Part shown: piece by piece, positions 32,081 through 44,534 of the stretch
Layout of the letters: each line of letters starts with the position of its first letter
Numbering within the stretch: position 1 is the first letter of the stretch
Source: Charina bottae
Taxonomy: Eukaryota > Chordata > Lepidosauria > Squamata > Charinaidae
Assembly (NCBI GenBank): GCA_023362775.1
Contig: JALMGJ010000016.1
Span: 5,507,001-5,571,000, forward strand
Reading direction: 5' to 3'
Length of the DNA stretch: 64,000 nucleotides
Notes under the pieces: model-generated
What the model saw: the letters and a program-made list of their open reading frames with translations, nothing else
Told to the model about the DNA's origin: nothing
Database searches by the model: none
Translations under genes and position numbers: made by a program

Positions 32081-32692
32081 TGCGAAAAGGGAGTGGAACT
32101 TGCTCTCTGTTTATATACCCTGGCTTGTCCTGCCTGTGTTGGTGGGGGTGTTGTACTCTCCTTGGTAGTACCTTGATTGGGTTGTTGTGTGGTGCTTGGT
32201 TGATTGACTGAGTTAATAGTTCCTTGAATAGGGTCTATTGTGTTGTTTGATTGCTCCTCTGCTGCTAATCTTGCTGTTAATCTTTGCATATCTTGTTGTT
32301 GATTGCTGGCCAAGAGGTGTTCTGGTCTTCTGGCTTTTCTATTGTCTCTTATGAATGGTATGTAAATGTTGTTTACCTCTATGTGTCTGTTGATGGCTGC
32401 TTTGTCTGAGTGCCAAGCTTCCAGGAATTCTCTAGCATTTTTGGATTTGGCTTGGTTTAAGATGCTCACAGTTTCCCAGCTGAAAGTATGGTTAAGTCTG
32501 TCCATGTGTTGTGAGATTAAGGAGTTTTCATTGTGTCTTCTGACTGCTAGTTGGTGTTCATGGATGTGTTCTGCTAGTCTTCTGCCAGTCTGTCCTACAT
32601 AGTGGCTGTTACAGTCCTTACACTGTATGTTGTAGATAACTCCTGTTTTTTCTTCTTGGGCTACTGGGTCTTTTTGGTTTACTGAGCTACAA
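32077..32692 (-). pseudogene. Penelope-like GIY-YIG endonuclease domain, partial
   Basis: The frame is open through the whole stretch and stops at 32077-32079. It contains the GIY-YIG signature TGVIYNIQCKDC...HYVGQTGRRL, then HQLAVRRHNENSLISQH, then KNAREFLEAWH. The CxxC of IQCKDC is the zinc-binding pair characteristic of Penelope-like endonucleases. In the family the domain cleaves target DNA for integration. The reverse transcriptase that should precede it is absent. The C-terminal 50 residues are rich in P, T, Q and S. The domain looks undamaged within the retained part. Confidence 0.9.
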
Positions 32693-32711
32693 ATATTCTC
32701 TTATGATGGTG

Positions 32712-33690
32712 TTGGGCAAAAACTAAGACTTTAGTTTTCTGATAATTTATTGAAAGTTTTTGATCTGGGCAGAATAAAGCTAGTGCCCTAAGTGCTTTTC
32801 TCGTTCCCACTTGTGAAGTAGACATAATGACTACATCATCGGCATACAGTAGTGCTGGAATTGCACGATCAACCAAAATAGGTGGATGATGGGCTGAAAC
32901 AGCAAGTGCTTGAATTACTGGATTTAGATACAAATTGAAAAGTAATGCAACTAATATGCAACCTTGTCTTACACCTCTATAAGTTGGGACTGCTTTAGAT
33001 AAATGTCCCCAGGGAGTGCATCTAATTTTCAGGGAGGTGTTTGAATAAAGCAACTGAATAAGAGCTAGCAGCCTTTTGTCAATCGTGCAATGTCTCAGAC
33101 TATCCCACAATCTCTCCCTTGGTATTAGATCAAAATCTGACTCAAAATCAACAAAGGTTGCAAAAAGGGAACCACGAGGGTGGGGGTAGAATATTTTTCT
33201 GCCAAATGGTGAAGAACCAATGATCTAGTGTTGAACGTTCCTCTCTAAATCCAGCCTGTTCTTCAGCAATAATATTTTCATTTTGTATCCAATCCACTAA
33301 CTTTTGTTGGATTGTAAACATATTCTTACATTTCTGTATATATAAATATGAAATATATTTGTATTTATATATACAGAAATGTAAGAATATGTTTACAATC
33401 CAACACTTTGAATATAAAAATCTGGCATAAAGTTTATTTATTGTGTTTAATAAACTGATGGGCCTATAATTTGTAGGGTCGAGTCTATTTCCTTTATTTT
33501 TGTATATTGGTACAACAATGGCCTGATTCCAGTCAGATGGAAATTGTCCTGTGTTATTAATGTGTGTAAATAAGGTGGCCAAAATTGGGGCCCACCACTC
33601 TTTATTTTCCGTTCTTAATTCCAGGGGTATAAAATCACGTCCAGATGCTTTACCTGGTTTTAATTGGACAATAACCTCTAGAACAAATCT
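32712..33690 (-). pseudogene. Vingi-like reverse transcriptase, copy 2
   Basis: From the right: SGKASGRDFIPLEL, QAIVVPIYKNKGN, NYRPISLLNTINKLYARFLY, the palindromic insertion, WIQNENIIAEEQAGFREE, RGVRQGCILVALLFNLYL, LLYADDVVIMS and LSINYQKTKVLVFAQ. Frame changes occur around 33150-33250. The palm motifs are still readable, so decay is moderate. Confidence 0.8.
33306..33404. repeat. 99-bp palindrome with 43-bp perfect arms
   Basis: The left arm 33306-33348 and right arm 33362-33404 are exact reverse complements around a 13-base loop. It interrupts the Vingi-like reverse transcriptase between FLYSK and the WIQNEN block. ACTTT occurs on both outer sides, so it may be a tiny foldback insertion with a 5-bp duplication. 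Confidence 0.9.
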
Positions 33691-33777
33691 GGATTGCCAA
33701 GAGGAATAAAAAAAACATGAGGAAAAGGTGTGGCATGAACAGATGTTTGCTCATATTAGAGGGAACCCAATATTAAT

Positions 33778-34468
33778 ATTGTGTGTGTGTGTACATATGT
33801 ATGTGCATATGTGTGAATATATATATGTTTGTATGTGTCTGTGTGTATAAAAAAAATTCCCTTCTCACCCCTATGGGTGGTATGTGTCTTCCTCAGCCTC
33901 GGGTCCTCTACCAAAGGCCTGGGAGTTTGAGTTCTGTGCAGTATCTTAGCTGTTCCTAGCACTTCTTCTGGACAGAGAGCTCTGATGTTGTTCCTGGGAT
34001 CTGTTGGAGCCACTCTCCCAGCTTAGGTGTCACAGCCCTAAATGCTCCTACCACCACTGGGACCACTTTGGCCTTCACTTTCCACATCCTCTCTAGTTCC
34101 TCCTTCAGGTGCTGGTACTTCTCCAGCTTCTCTCATACTCCTTCTTCCTGATGTTGCTGTCATTTGGCACTGCTACATCTATCATCATTGCCGTCTTCTG
34201 GTCCTGGTCTACAACCACAATGTCTGGTTGATTGGCCAGTACCTGCCTGTCCATCTGGATCTGGAAGTCCCACAGGATCTTAGCCCTGTTATTCTTCATG
34301 ACCTTCTGTGGAATCTCCCATCTGGACTTGGGAGGGTCTAGCCCATACGCTGTGCAGATATTCCTCTACACAATGCCAGCTACTTGGTTGTGCTGTTTAG
34401 TGTATGCTGTTCCTGCCTGCATCTTACACCCTGCCACTATGTGTTGGACTCTGAGGTTTCTATACATA

Positions 34469-34470
<2 letters not shown>
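33778..34470 (-). pseudogene. R4-like LINE, C-terminal restriction-like endonuclease region
   Basis: Minus-strand remnant. HIVAGCKMQAGTAYTKQHN (about 34455-34400) looks like the zinc region that precedes the endonuclease. ILWDFQIQMDRQVLANQPDI followed by VVVDQDQKTAMMIDVAVPND (about 34280-34150) resembles the PD...D restriction-like nuclease core of R2/R4-type LINEs. PTDPRNNIRALCPEEVLGTA (about 34010) resembles the family's C-terminus. A stop near 34370 and frame changes near 34110 show decay. A GT/AT-rich simple repeat at 33778-33850 forms the 3' tail. Confidence 0.72.

Positions 34471-34509
<39 letters not shown>
34471..34509. repeat. (GT)n microsatellite
   Basis: About 19 GT units. Confidence 0.97.
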
Positions 34510-34511
<2 letters not shown>

Positions 34512-34529
34512 GCTATACTATGCATATTA

Positions 34530-34800
34530 TAATTTATTTATTTATTTAATTTATATGACCGCCCATCTCCCCTCAGGGGGAACTCTGGGCGGTTCACAAT
34601 AAATAAGCAGTTAAAATAGAATCTAAAATATATAAAACCCACAATACTATAATACAATGAGTAATTATAAAATCCAGATGGACGAAGGCATTCATTAAAA
34701 GGAGGACATTAAAATTAGGGGATTAGACATCCCCATGAGGAGCTATCCCTTCCTCCTTCCCATGCCAGGCGGCAGAACCAGGTCTGGTTCCAAATAATAG
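34530..34800 (-). repeat. L2-like LINE 3' end
   Basis: Minus-strand copy with CCGCCCATCTCCCC / GGGCGGTT inverted repeat at about 34560-34595 and an ATTT-rich tail at 34531-34550. It extends upstream through GGCGGCAGAACCAGGTCTGG, which is the reverse complement of the block found before the tails at about 17055 and 38785. Confidence 0.75.
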
Positions 34801-37800
34801 TTGTATTTCTCTTTCAAAAATAAATTATTGATATATAATATTCCCCCATGACAGTTATTTTTTTACACATAATGGCTATGGTTACAAGGATTAACTTTGC
34901 TCTAGATTAAGTATCACTCCTATGTACTGTAGATCACTTTTAACTGTGTCTAGGTGTCTACAAATATAAAGTGGCTGATTTTTGAACACCATTAAATTAA
35001 AAGTAAATATTCTTAAAAAGTACTCTTAAGAGTGTTTCTAAGTCAACACAATTCACTTCTTAAATATTGAATTTCAGTTCAGGTTGTATGGGTCTTATAT
35101 CACCTACAAAAGCATTATGTGCATTCTAAGGATAGCATAATATTTTAATTGGTGGAAGTCCTCAAAATGATCTCCCCTACTCAAAATGTCTATCCAGTTT
35201 TGGAATTAGATTCAGCTCCTTTGCACATGGATTCAGTGTAAATGAGGGTCTAGCCCTGTACAATATGAAATCAAAGTGGCCACAAGCAGGAGTGTATATG
35301 TCTCTCTCTAGCCTCCTCTGTATTCAAGCAAATTTTCTGAAGGGAACCTATTCTCAAGGTACAAGGACCTCGGTCATTAGTGGTCCAGGACTTAGGATCT
35401 CTTGAGTGAAAACAGCAATTGGAACTAAAGGGCTAACCATGAAATAGGTTCAGTGAGCAAGTTAGAACTCAAGGTCAAAGGCTACAGAAATGCAGACATT
35501 CTCAGGACTGGTGGTTTTAACAAGGCTGGACAATGTCCTTTCATCATCCTTCTGATACAGGAGGATCCAGTAATCAGTTTGGTAAGTTAATATGAGCCTT
35601 AGTCTACTAAGCATCTTTGGCAGATACAGAACCTGGTTCTTTTCCTGCATTCCTTGTGAGTGTTTAACATGTTTCAATTGTAGATTAAACAATTGTGCAA
35701 TTTAATTGAGGGGTAACCAAGTGCAGTGGGTAAGAATTTACAAAAACAAAAACAAAAACCAGCAACAACACTTTTCCCATATGCTGCAAACCAAGGGTAA
35801 CGTTATACTTGGCAGTGCTGGAGATGTGTGTTTAAGATTTCTAAATAGAACTGATTGTTAGTTTTATGAAAACTCTTTCGTCTTTTCTTCACAGCCCTAG
35901 GTAGAAATTTGGAAATTTGAAAAAATGGGTGAAAGAAAGAGATTGGTAGAGTTTAACCTGACAGCCTGAAACAAGAATTCTAGAAAATAATAAATCCTGA
36001 TTAGTTCAGAGAGAAACGGTATTGAGGCAGAAGATTGATGCTTATTTCCTAGATATTACATTTGCTTGGCAAAGCATTTATTATTCCACTTTATGAAACT
36101 TGCTATTAAATCAATACTCAAAATTAAATCCTATTGGTCCAATGCTGGTCTTGCTACAATATTAACACTGGGATATTTGCAATGGGACAAAGTATGTATG
36201 AAATCATTTTCTAGAAATTCTTTCATCCATGTAATCTGTGTGTTGACCTTCCCAGTGAACTGTTATTGTAGTTGTTGTTAAACAACTAGTCACTAGATAA
36301 AGAGCTGACTGTAGTAGAGCAGACAATGCAAAATCTTCCCTGCTTTTAACAGATGGTATTTTAGACTATTTGATAACTGCCATAGATTTCAGAAGGTGTT
36401 AAAATGCATGTGTGTTTTTAAAGACTTGTAAGTTGTCAGGAGGGATATTACTACAGAAAAGTAAATATAAATGTTTAGCACTTGCAAGCCTATGCATGTG
36501 TAGTCAGAAATGAGTGGCATTCAGTTCTGTGGAATTCTCTCTCTGGTAAAATATATGCAGACTTACTCTGGGATTTTAGTGCAAATTATTTCTGAGTAGG
36601 TTACACAAGACTGTGCAGTTAAGTAAATGAATGTATTCATTTTTATTCCATGCTAAACTAAAAAAGGAATGGAATTATTTGCACCCTGAAGAGAATGCAA
36701 CTAGAATTAGAGACAATTCATGTTTTAAGATGGAAATAGAGATGGCAAATTGAGGTCCATAATTCTGAACTGTACCACTTCAGATAGCATGTTAGAATAT
36801 ACCATAGTGTTCTCCACATTTAAATATAAGCAGATTTCTTTCCTGCTGGTAAAGTAAGATATCATATTTTTTAAAAAAGCAAAGCCTGCTCTCTTCATTC
36901 AGGAAGCTTTTTTCATAGGGCGTATTAAAACAGATGCAGAATTTGCTAAGCAATTGTGAAGTAGGACATTCCAAATTCAAGGATGACTTTTAGCATAAAT
37001 ATATCGAATGGAATTTCTGTTACAACTGATGTAGTGTCACAAACTGAAAGAGTTCACTTTCAAGATCTGTTGAAAATCACACAGCAGAGTGGAAAAGCTT
37101 GCCTGAATTCACCATATATCAACCTTGGCAATACTGCATGGAAAGGGAAGCAATAGACCATACAAAAGAAAACATAAAGGATTTGCATATCCTTGGAAAT
37201 AATGATAAACCATTACAAATGCCAGAATGCCAAGTCTAGAAAGTATATATTGCCAACATTTATATAAGAGGCAGGCATGTGCCAAGAGGAAAAAAAATCT
37301 ACTTTAATGATTATTATGGAAAGGGAGTGCAAAATGAGTTCTTTAAAAAATGCAATTACATAACCTCAGTGGATTTGAAGCATTTCATTCATCTGAAAAT
37401 GGAGTAGATGCAAATATGTCTGCAAAGAATGAAAAGCATAAAAGACTACTATTTAAAAACACCTTTTTTAAATCACAGGCCAATGCTTTACTATGGGAAA
37501 ATAAAGAACTAGGATAGATTGCAAATTCTCTGCAGCCTTGAACAATTACTGAAAATGGCCACACATGCCAAAGAAGTTTGAGCTTTAGCCTCTAGTATTT
37601 GCTTTATTAAATGAACAGAAAAGGATGGGCAAATAGCCTCCCCACCCACCCCAAAAAATGGGGTCAGGAAGGAGCAAGAACCTGAGCCATATGTTCCCCA
37701 AGGCCACTGGATGTCCCTCAAACCTTGCCTGCCAAGCATCATTTGAACCTGCCTTCACCAAACCCCTCTCCTGAGGTTCAGTTAGGTCCTTTTAAATTCT

Positions 37801-37940
37801 GGATTTAACTGAAGACCCTAGACTTGGTTATCATCTGAGATGACTACATGTATTACATGAGAATCAATTGTGTTATCAAAAATATTACTTGCTTTTTTCA
37901 AAAAAAAAAAAAAGTACAGTACATTTCCATAATGCTATGT
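34801..37940. other. unassigned AT-rich sequence
   Basis: No recognised gene, RNA or transposon. Open frames are short and without known motifs. Confidence 0.5.
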
Positions 37941-38785
37941 ATACCAACGTGTGGTGGAGAAAATAAATGTAATGAATAAAATAGAGGCTGCACCCTTTTC
38001 CTCCCTGTCTTTTGGGCATGACCAAGGTCAAACCCAGCTCCTGTTGTTCCCTAATCCTATCAGACCCAATCTGACCCTCCCTGCCCCAGACAAAGCCCCC
38101 CTGCCATCCCATCTAGACCAAAGAACAGAAGCCTCCTTACCAGCTCAGAGCACAGCCCAAGGGCAGCCCTAACAAGGCAATTGCAACATAGAAAAACCCC
38201 AACATTCCATCCTCAATCAGCCTGATGACCTCGTCATTCCTCCTCCTTAACAATGGCTCTGCTGCTGCTCCTGAAAGGGCAGTTTTGCCTAAGAATAGAA
38301 GTACCCCAGGTACAGGGACAAGGACCTGACTAGCTTCCCCAAAAGTTGCCAGCACATAAAATATCTAGAATTTCCCGCCTTGTAGCCCCCAACTTCTATA
38401 AAAAATGTTGTTTTCCCATTGTTCGAGGTCCCTCTTTCTTGTAAAGCAGGCACCCAAAGATCAGAGCAATTAACATGGTTCTTCTCCTTGTTGTTGTGCT
38501 CTGTACTTCTGAATTTTCCATGAAAACCAGCTTCCCTTGACTCTCAAATGGTTTTAAAAAGAATGATGCACCAGGGTGAGCAATATGACCTAGCATCTCT
38601 CCATTAAATAGCAGGTGGGATTATTTCTTATTGCTGCCCCACAGCACTAATTGTCTGTGGCTTTGTAAAGCCCCGGGGTTCTGAACTTTAGCCTTGACAT
38701 ATAACAGTGTATAACTGTTTGGGCCCTGCACCTTGTAAAATTCATATTGACCAGCAACAATAAACTCTTTTATAGAGGAATGTTA
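37941..38785 (+). other. possible old LTR-like sequence
   Basis: C-rich relative to its surroundings. A TATA-like TCTATAAAAAATG at about 38395 and an AATAAACTC at about 38760 are spaced in the order expected of an LTR, but no TG...CA ends, duplication or internal genes were found. It may equally be unique sequence. The minus-strand frames at 37885-38112 and 38137-38355 have no known domain. Confidence 0.25.
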
Positions 38786-39000
38786 GGGTTCTGCCGCCTT
38801 GCCTGGAACGAAGGAACTAATAGTTCCTCCTGGGGGTGGTTAGCTTAGTAATATCCTTCTTTTAAGAACATACCATCTCTTGGATTTTTTATTTATTTTA
38901 TAGTAGATTTTAGATGTATAGGTTTTTAACTTTTTATAATATGATTGTAAACCGCCCAGAGTCTACCATGGTGGAGATGGGCGGTGATAAATCCTAATAA
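38786..39000 (+). repeat. L2-like LINE 3' end
   Basis: GGTTCTGCCGCCTTGCCTGG at the left matches the block at about 17057. The inverted repeat ACCGCCCAGAG / GAGATGGGCGGT is at about 38951-38985. Confidence 0.75.
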
Positions 39001-39005
39001 TAGAT

Positions 39006-39038
<33 letters not shown>

Positions 39039-39056
39039 TTAGATAGATGTATAGAT
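39001..39056. repeat. (GATA)n microsatellite
   Basis: GATA/TAGA tetranucleotide run, slightly interrupted at its right end, directly following the L2-like tail and probably grown from it. Confidence 0.95.
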
Positions 39057-40611
39057 AGCATTCAATGCAGACATAAATGTAATACGTACTGGACAGAAGG
39101 GGAAAGAAATCAGGATATGAATTTCTGATTCCATTTGTGAATTACTTCTGAGCAGATATGAGTGGCTCTTATTTCCAAGGGGATTTTGTAAGAGATGTGA
39201 AAAAGTATCCAAAATGGTTCAGCATTAGAAAGGGTAAAATATTTGAAGTGAGAATTCTGACCTATTTATTCATCTCAAAAAGTTTTACACCTCATTTTGA
39301 GGTTAGAATGCTATTATAGCATGGTACTGGGAGCAGTCTTTGATGAGGAGGGAGGGATACTACTGTATTGGGAGATATTAGTGTTTAAATGACAGATACA
39401 TCTTTCTTCATCTTTTTTTTTGGGGGGGAAAGAAGAGTGTGGGGAAGAGAAAGCTATGAGCAACTTGTTGATAAAATAAGGCAAATACTTATTTTTTCTC
39501 ACACACACAGATTCCTAGAACTTCATTGCCCTTGAATATTTATTCCCATCTGCCATAACTGATGACTCATTCTACATTTTTATCTTTACATTTTGTCCTT
39601 GTTCACTTGAAATTTGCATGCACTAAGGATATAAAAGAATTTTGCCATGACCTTATTAGGAAGAAATTTAGATTTTTCATTCCCAGTGGATTTATGATTA
39701 CATACTTCTATCATTGTTTAAAAAAGAATGCCCTGCAATGTAAAGATAGTAGCGGGTTGGCTTTGCATCAGCCTAGCTTCTTATTTATTTGTTCTTTTTT
39801 TAAAAAAAGATCAAAATACTGTAAAGTCAGGTAGGTCATGAAACCTGATGGGCCCCAAAGAAGTGTCTCTGACACCTGTTGATGCTAAATTAGTCTTAAG
39901 GCATGCCAATGCCAGATCTGTTCCATTTTCATTCCAACCTGAGAGCCGTGTCTTTTGCTCAGAGCACTCATGGTGTGGAAACACAAGGGTAAATTCCTAG
40001 GCTTTAGTGTTATAACCACTTAGATTTCTGTCAACTGAAACAATGTAAAAACAATTGAAATAAATACAATTTTAACAGCAGCAGCATTTCCTGGAATGGT
40101 CAGATGACTAGCCAACATTGCACAGTCTGGGGATCATTCTAATAAAGTTCTGCAGAGAAGCAAGCCAATATGAGGAGATTCTTAATGGACACAGTTTCAA
40201 ACTGGTAACCACAAAAATGTAAAATGAAAATGGGAAGGCACCAAAGTAAAATGGTGTAAGAAAAGTAAAAAAAAATAAAGTTTAAAAAATAAAAATAAGC
40301 ACAATTGCTCCTGCTTTTCCCCAGACTGCAAAGTTTTCAAGTTCTCTGTGAAAAATGGAGAGCAACAAATGTCTCTTTTGCAGTGAGTAAAGAATTTCTC
40401 GAAAGCTAAGGGACAGATCTGAGAAAGCACTGGCTAGAATTTTGCTCTTGCTTGTTGGTCTAGGCCACGGTCCTATTAATTTAACCAAGCTTGATCTTCT
40501 GACTAGCTAATCACAGTGAGGCTGCAAGCCCTTATTCCCTCCATGACCAAGAAGAGCTCTAAGCTGTATGCATGTATAGAACCTGTGTTTGCTCATCAAG
40601 TTCATTCCCTC
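39057..40611. other. unassigned sequence
   Basis: No recognised feature. Open frames up to 90 codons (39562-39834) have no known motif. Confidence 0.5.
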
Positions 40612-40622
40612 CTGAAGTCATG

Positions 40623-40868
40623 GTTTTTATTTGTTTGTTTGTTTGTTTGTTTTATGCCTTCAAGTCAGTGTTGACTTCTGGCAACTGCCTGGATAATTCC
40701 CTGCAGTTTTATTGGCAAGGTTTTTTCAGAAGTGCTTTGCCATTGCCTCCTTTCCAGGTCTGAGATAGAGTGACTGGTCCAAGGCCACCCAGCTGGCTTT
40801 GTGCCTAAGGCGTGACTAGAACTCACGCTCTCCCAGTTTCTAGCCTTAACCACTACACCAAACTGGCT
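40623..40868 (-). repeat. tRNA-derived SINE, long form, minus strand
   Basis: The tRNA-like head is at the right (minus strand AGCCAGTTTGGTGTAGTGGT, then GAGTTCTAGTCACG). The middle reads GCCAGCTGGGTGGCC, and the 3' part contains TTGCCAGAAGTCAACACTG with an AAAC-repeat tail (40628-40651 on plus). Flanks CTGAAGTCATG (40612-40622) and CTGAAGTCTTG (40869-40879) are a target duplication with one mismatch. A second copy of this form is at 50481-50713. Confidence 0.88.
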
Positions 40869-40879
40869 CTGAAGTCTTG

Positions 40880-43566
40880 ATATCTGGGTTTAACGCTAGA
40901 ACGCCCTGATGCTCTGCACCTGGCATTTGCACCTGGCAACAAATTTGGCAACTGAGCCAATTTGCAAAGGCCACGTCATCTTTGTCAGACTATGAGGCGT
41001 ACTCAAATACTTGAAATAACTGTTGTGTATTACACATGCATTTCCTCCCTATCTGTGCTGATCTCTCTCTTATTTAAGAGATTCACTTGATTTAGAAGTG
41101 TGAGCTGTAAATCTGCAGTCTTGACAGAAACCTATTCATAAAGCATGGAGATTTTGCCATATATTTTGGAGGCAAGTCAATGTTGCAAAGTGAAGTGTAA
41201 AATTATTCCTGTCTCAATGTTATTTTTGAGTCATATATCTCTGCCTTTTATGAACAGCCGGCATATTTGGAAGAATTATGTCTGAGTCATAAATCCCTAT
41301 TTGCTCAGGACATGACTAATAGGTGTCTTTAACACAGTGAAATTATATTCCTGTCTTATCTTGCAGATTTTTTTAACCTCTGAAACACTCTCAGGACAAA
41401 ATGAAATTTAAACAGTTTGACAAGTCTTAATGCATATTCTGTCTCCATTTCCCTTCCTTTCTGGCTCATAAGGTCCTGTGAATGGATACAATAATTTATA
41501 TATATTCTTGGAATATTTGGGCAAAGCAAACTGATCTGCTTGATTTGGGATGGTTAGCAGTGCCAGAAACACGAAATGATCAGAAGAGTAATGCTTAAAT
41601 GGCAGAGAAGGTATCGAAGAACATCAGTTACAAGATGCTTCATCACCCAAGTGAGTTCAGTGGGACTTACTGCTAAGTAAGTGTGCAAATGCTATGTCTG
41701 AAAGAGAAAACACGAGCTGTGCAATTTAATTTGGATATAAGTGAATCAAATATTGAAAACCTCCAAGAAAAAGTATTTGGCAGCATCCAATGAAACAAAA
41801 AGGATTTTGTTTCACCACTGATTTGACAAGAAACCTTCCTTTGCTCCTCGTATTTGGATGAATAATGAAAACAGAGAGCAAGAAAAGACCATGAAATTAG
41901 GAATATTGGAGTAATAAATTGTTTTATTCTCAGATAAGCTTCCTAGTGGATGATAATTGTTTTTTAATTTTGTTTTTGGGATGTTTGATTCCCAATGTGT
42001 ATGGTTGTTTGATAGTATATAATCTTGGTTTTAATTTTCCTTATTATGTTTTTTTAACCCCAATTATGGATTTGGGGAGTTATACACTCCTCAGAGTCGG
42101 CTCAGAATCCCTGTAAATAAATAAATAAAAAGAAACAGACCTCTGGAAAGTGGTGCAAATGTTGTAAACAAGACCCTGCACACATATTCCAGATATCGGA
42201 AGTGTCACCTCACCTACATAAATCTACCTTGGGAATTGATAAGTATGCTTTCACAGAATAATATTATACAATTCTGGAGGGGGGAGGGGGAAACAAGGTT
42301 GGTATTTATCTGCATCTATGTATGTGCGTGTGTATCTGCATCAAATATATGAAATAGGAATGATTAAGTAGATTAGAATGAATATCAAAGAGCATGCTGA
42401 AGTTGCATCAGCTATTCCTTCCTATGTTCTTGTGTATTCACATAAACCTGTTAAGCAAATATTTACAAGCCTTGAAGTAAATATATGTTAGTTGTATGAA
42501 TGTTATGCCATGTTAAACTAACATTGTTGTGTCTTGTTATGATTTACCTTTTAAAAAACCTTTATTACAATTATGTTTTAAGGAAGGAAAGAAAGAAGGA
42601 AGGAACTTTTTGCCGCAGATAATGTCACAGAGTTTCAGTTGGGGTATACCTTTACTAAGTTAAAAGCAGTTATTTGAGAATCTATAGCCTCCCTCAGAAA
42701 CAGCCCAATGCAAAATTTGTAGCATCCCTCAGAACTGCACTTGATTGATAACTTAGAATCAGAGAAGATGGAAGCACAAATTCCTCCAATATCTCACAAT
42801 GACTAAATGAAAATAACAAACCAGAAGATTTTCAGATTGCTGTGATACAGCATTATACTGGAGACAGGACTCTAGAGATTTACAACAACTTGTAAAATGC
42901 TTAAGCAGATCCAAGCAGAAAAAGCCTGCCAGAAGCTTTGAAAACTTTGAAAGATTACTGGGAACCAAGGGGAAACACTGTATTTGAACAGTATCAGTTT
43001 TGTCAATAGAGGTCACAGATAGTTTTGACACATGGCTGAGAAGAGCACAAAATCATGAGTCTGGGGCTTATTGGAACAATATGGTCAGGGACAAGCTTGT
43101 TTTTAACATCTCTGATTCATAACTCCAAGGATCTCGTGAGGGTCTTGTGCAAGCAGTAAGTACTGGCAACAGCCAAGGAAATGGATTTGCATGCCTTCAT
43201 ATGTAAGAAAAACAGTGTGTTGCAGTGCAAGACATAGAAATCCCTTGCAAGGTATTTATTAGTGAAAAACAGTCTCTCGGCAAAATATGTCATCATAATC
43301 CCAAGATCAAACCATGTCCAGCTTTGGTGCAACCTGTCCTAAGTTTGGAGAGCAAAATGGTTTTGTAAAACTGTGAAGAAGCACCCCATTTCTACATCAC
43401 CCAATTTATATATATTTTTATGTACCCCAAGAGAGGATTTCTACAGCAAGAAGTGAAATCTCTTGGTGCTTATCATTATTTCTGGATTAAATTCTTAAAA
43501 TCTTTTTAAACGTTGGCTTGTTTTCCCATTTAAAGACTAAGGAGGACTGAGATAAATAATTACCTC
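40880..43566. other. unassigned sequence
   Basis: No gene recognised. At about 42085-42130 TCAGAGTCGGCTCAGAATCC followed by AAAT repeats may be a decayed LINE tail. A 16-base purine run lies at 42277-42292. Confidence 0.45.
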
Positions 43567-43626
43567 ATTATTATTATTAATTATTATTATTAATTATTAT
43601 TATTAATTATTATTATTATTATTGTA
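43567..43626. repeat. (ATT)n microsatellite
   Basis: ATT trinucleotide array with regular AATT interruptions. Confidence 0.95.
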
Positions 43627-44534
43627 CTGAGTTTGAAGGAGTTAATATTTTCCTACATGTTGAATCTGCTGTTTTGGATTTCCAGTTTTCTGTTCACTTT
43701 CCATGAGAGCTGCTTGTTAGCACACTTTCCCTTGTCTCAATTTCATTTGGAAACTTCTTATTAACTCATTAACTGCTATCTGCATGAGTCAAGTATCTAG
43801 GGGGCACCATAATCTACTGCCTGAAACATGGACAATTTTAAGGAGATTCTCTCAGAGTTCCGTTGTGAGCTTAAGCAGACGTACAAACAGATTTTGTCTG
43901 ATTCCTGTCAAGATATTCTGCAAGATATTCGGAGCATTGTGGAAAATATTTGCTTTACAATGTGTCAACTGGCTGAAGATGTTATGGAAGAAGTTCAAGA
44001 TTCCAACAAAGATAGAGACTGAAGTTTTTATTCAAAGGCCAGATGAAGACTACATTCTGGTGGTGAAAGGGTTAAAAGGATGGTCTGGGTTACAGATTGT
44101 AAACCGAGTTCTTTTTCTGAGGGAATGTTATGAGAAAAAAGAGGTTGTGTTCTGTGGGAGGTTTTCTGCTGAGAACTCTCAGCTGCCAAGGGGGGCAGTT
44201 GGGCTGTTTGATTTCTGTACAAAAAATCTCTTGTGTGTAATATGGAGATATGTAAATGTCTTGGTTTATTTCAAAGTCGGGTAAAAATTCAAGAATGTTT
44301 AATTGGATTAATTATGAGGCTTTTATGATTTCATTTCTCTTTAATGATTTGGATTAAGATTTATTGGATTCCTTTTAAGGTTTGTTTGACTTTTAAGATC
44401 TATAAGGTATCTATAAGGTATAATAACAATTGCTTGATTTTAAGGTTTAATAGGGTTAAGATTGTTGTACTATTATTAATTATAAAAGTAGATAAATTAT
44501 GTTTTTTTTAATTTGATTTTTTTATATACAGTAT

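Larger units (their letters stand above)
32008..32698 (-). mobile_element. Penelope-like element, 5'-truncated (family B), 691 bp
   Basis: Bounded by the 13-bp target duplication TCTTATGATGGTG (31995-32007 and 32699-32711). On the minus strand it starts with the short leader GAGAATATTTGTAGCTCAG (which overlaps the edge), runs directly into the GIY-YIG coding region and ends with a hammerhead-like core (32080-32047) and GGCTCAGAGAGCACC. Reverse transcriptase is missing. It is inserted in Vingi-like copy 2. Confidence 0.9.
31050..33690 (-). mobile_element. ingi/Vingi-like LINE, copy 2, with nested insertions
   Basis: Minus-strand copy of the family seen at 23190-28578. The 3' UTR and C-terminal zinc region occupy 31050-31994, a Penelope insertion 32008-32698 splits it, reverse transcriptase follows (32712-33690), and a 99-bp palindrome (33306-33404) is inserted in the reverse transcriptase. 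It is 5'-truncated at about 33690 beside an R4-like remnant. Confidence 0.8.

Noticed and set aside
37941..38785. Endogenous retrovirus LTR between a TATA-like box and AATAAA
   Set aside because: No TG...CA boundaries or flanking duplication could be found, so it is kept only as a low-confidence note.
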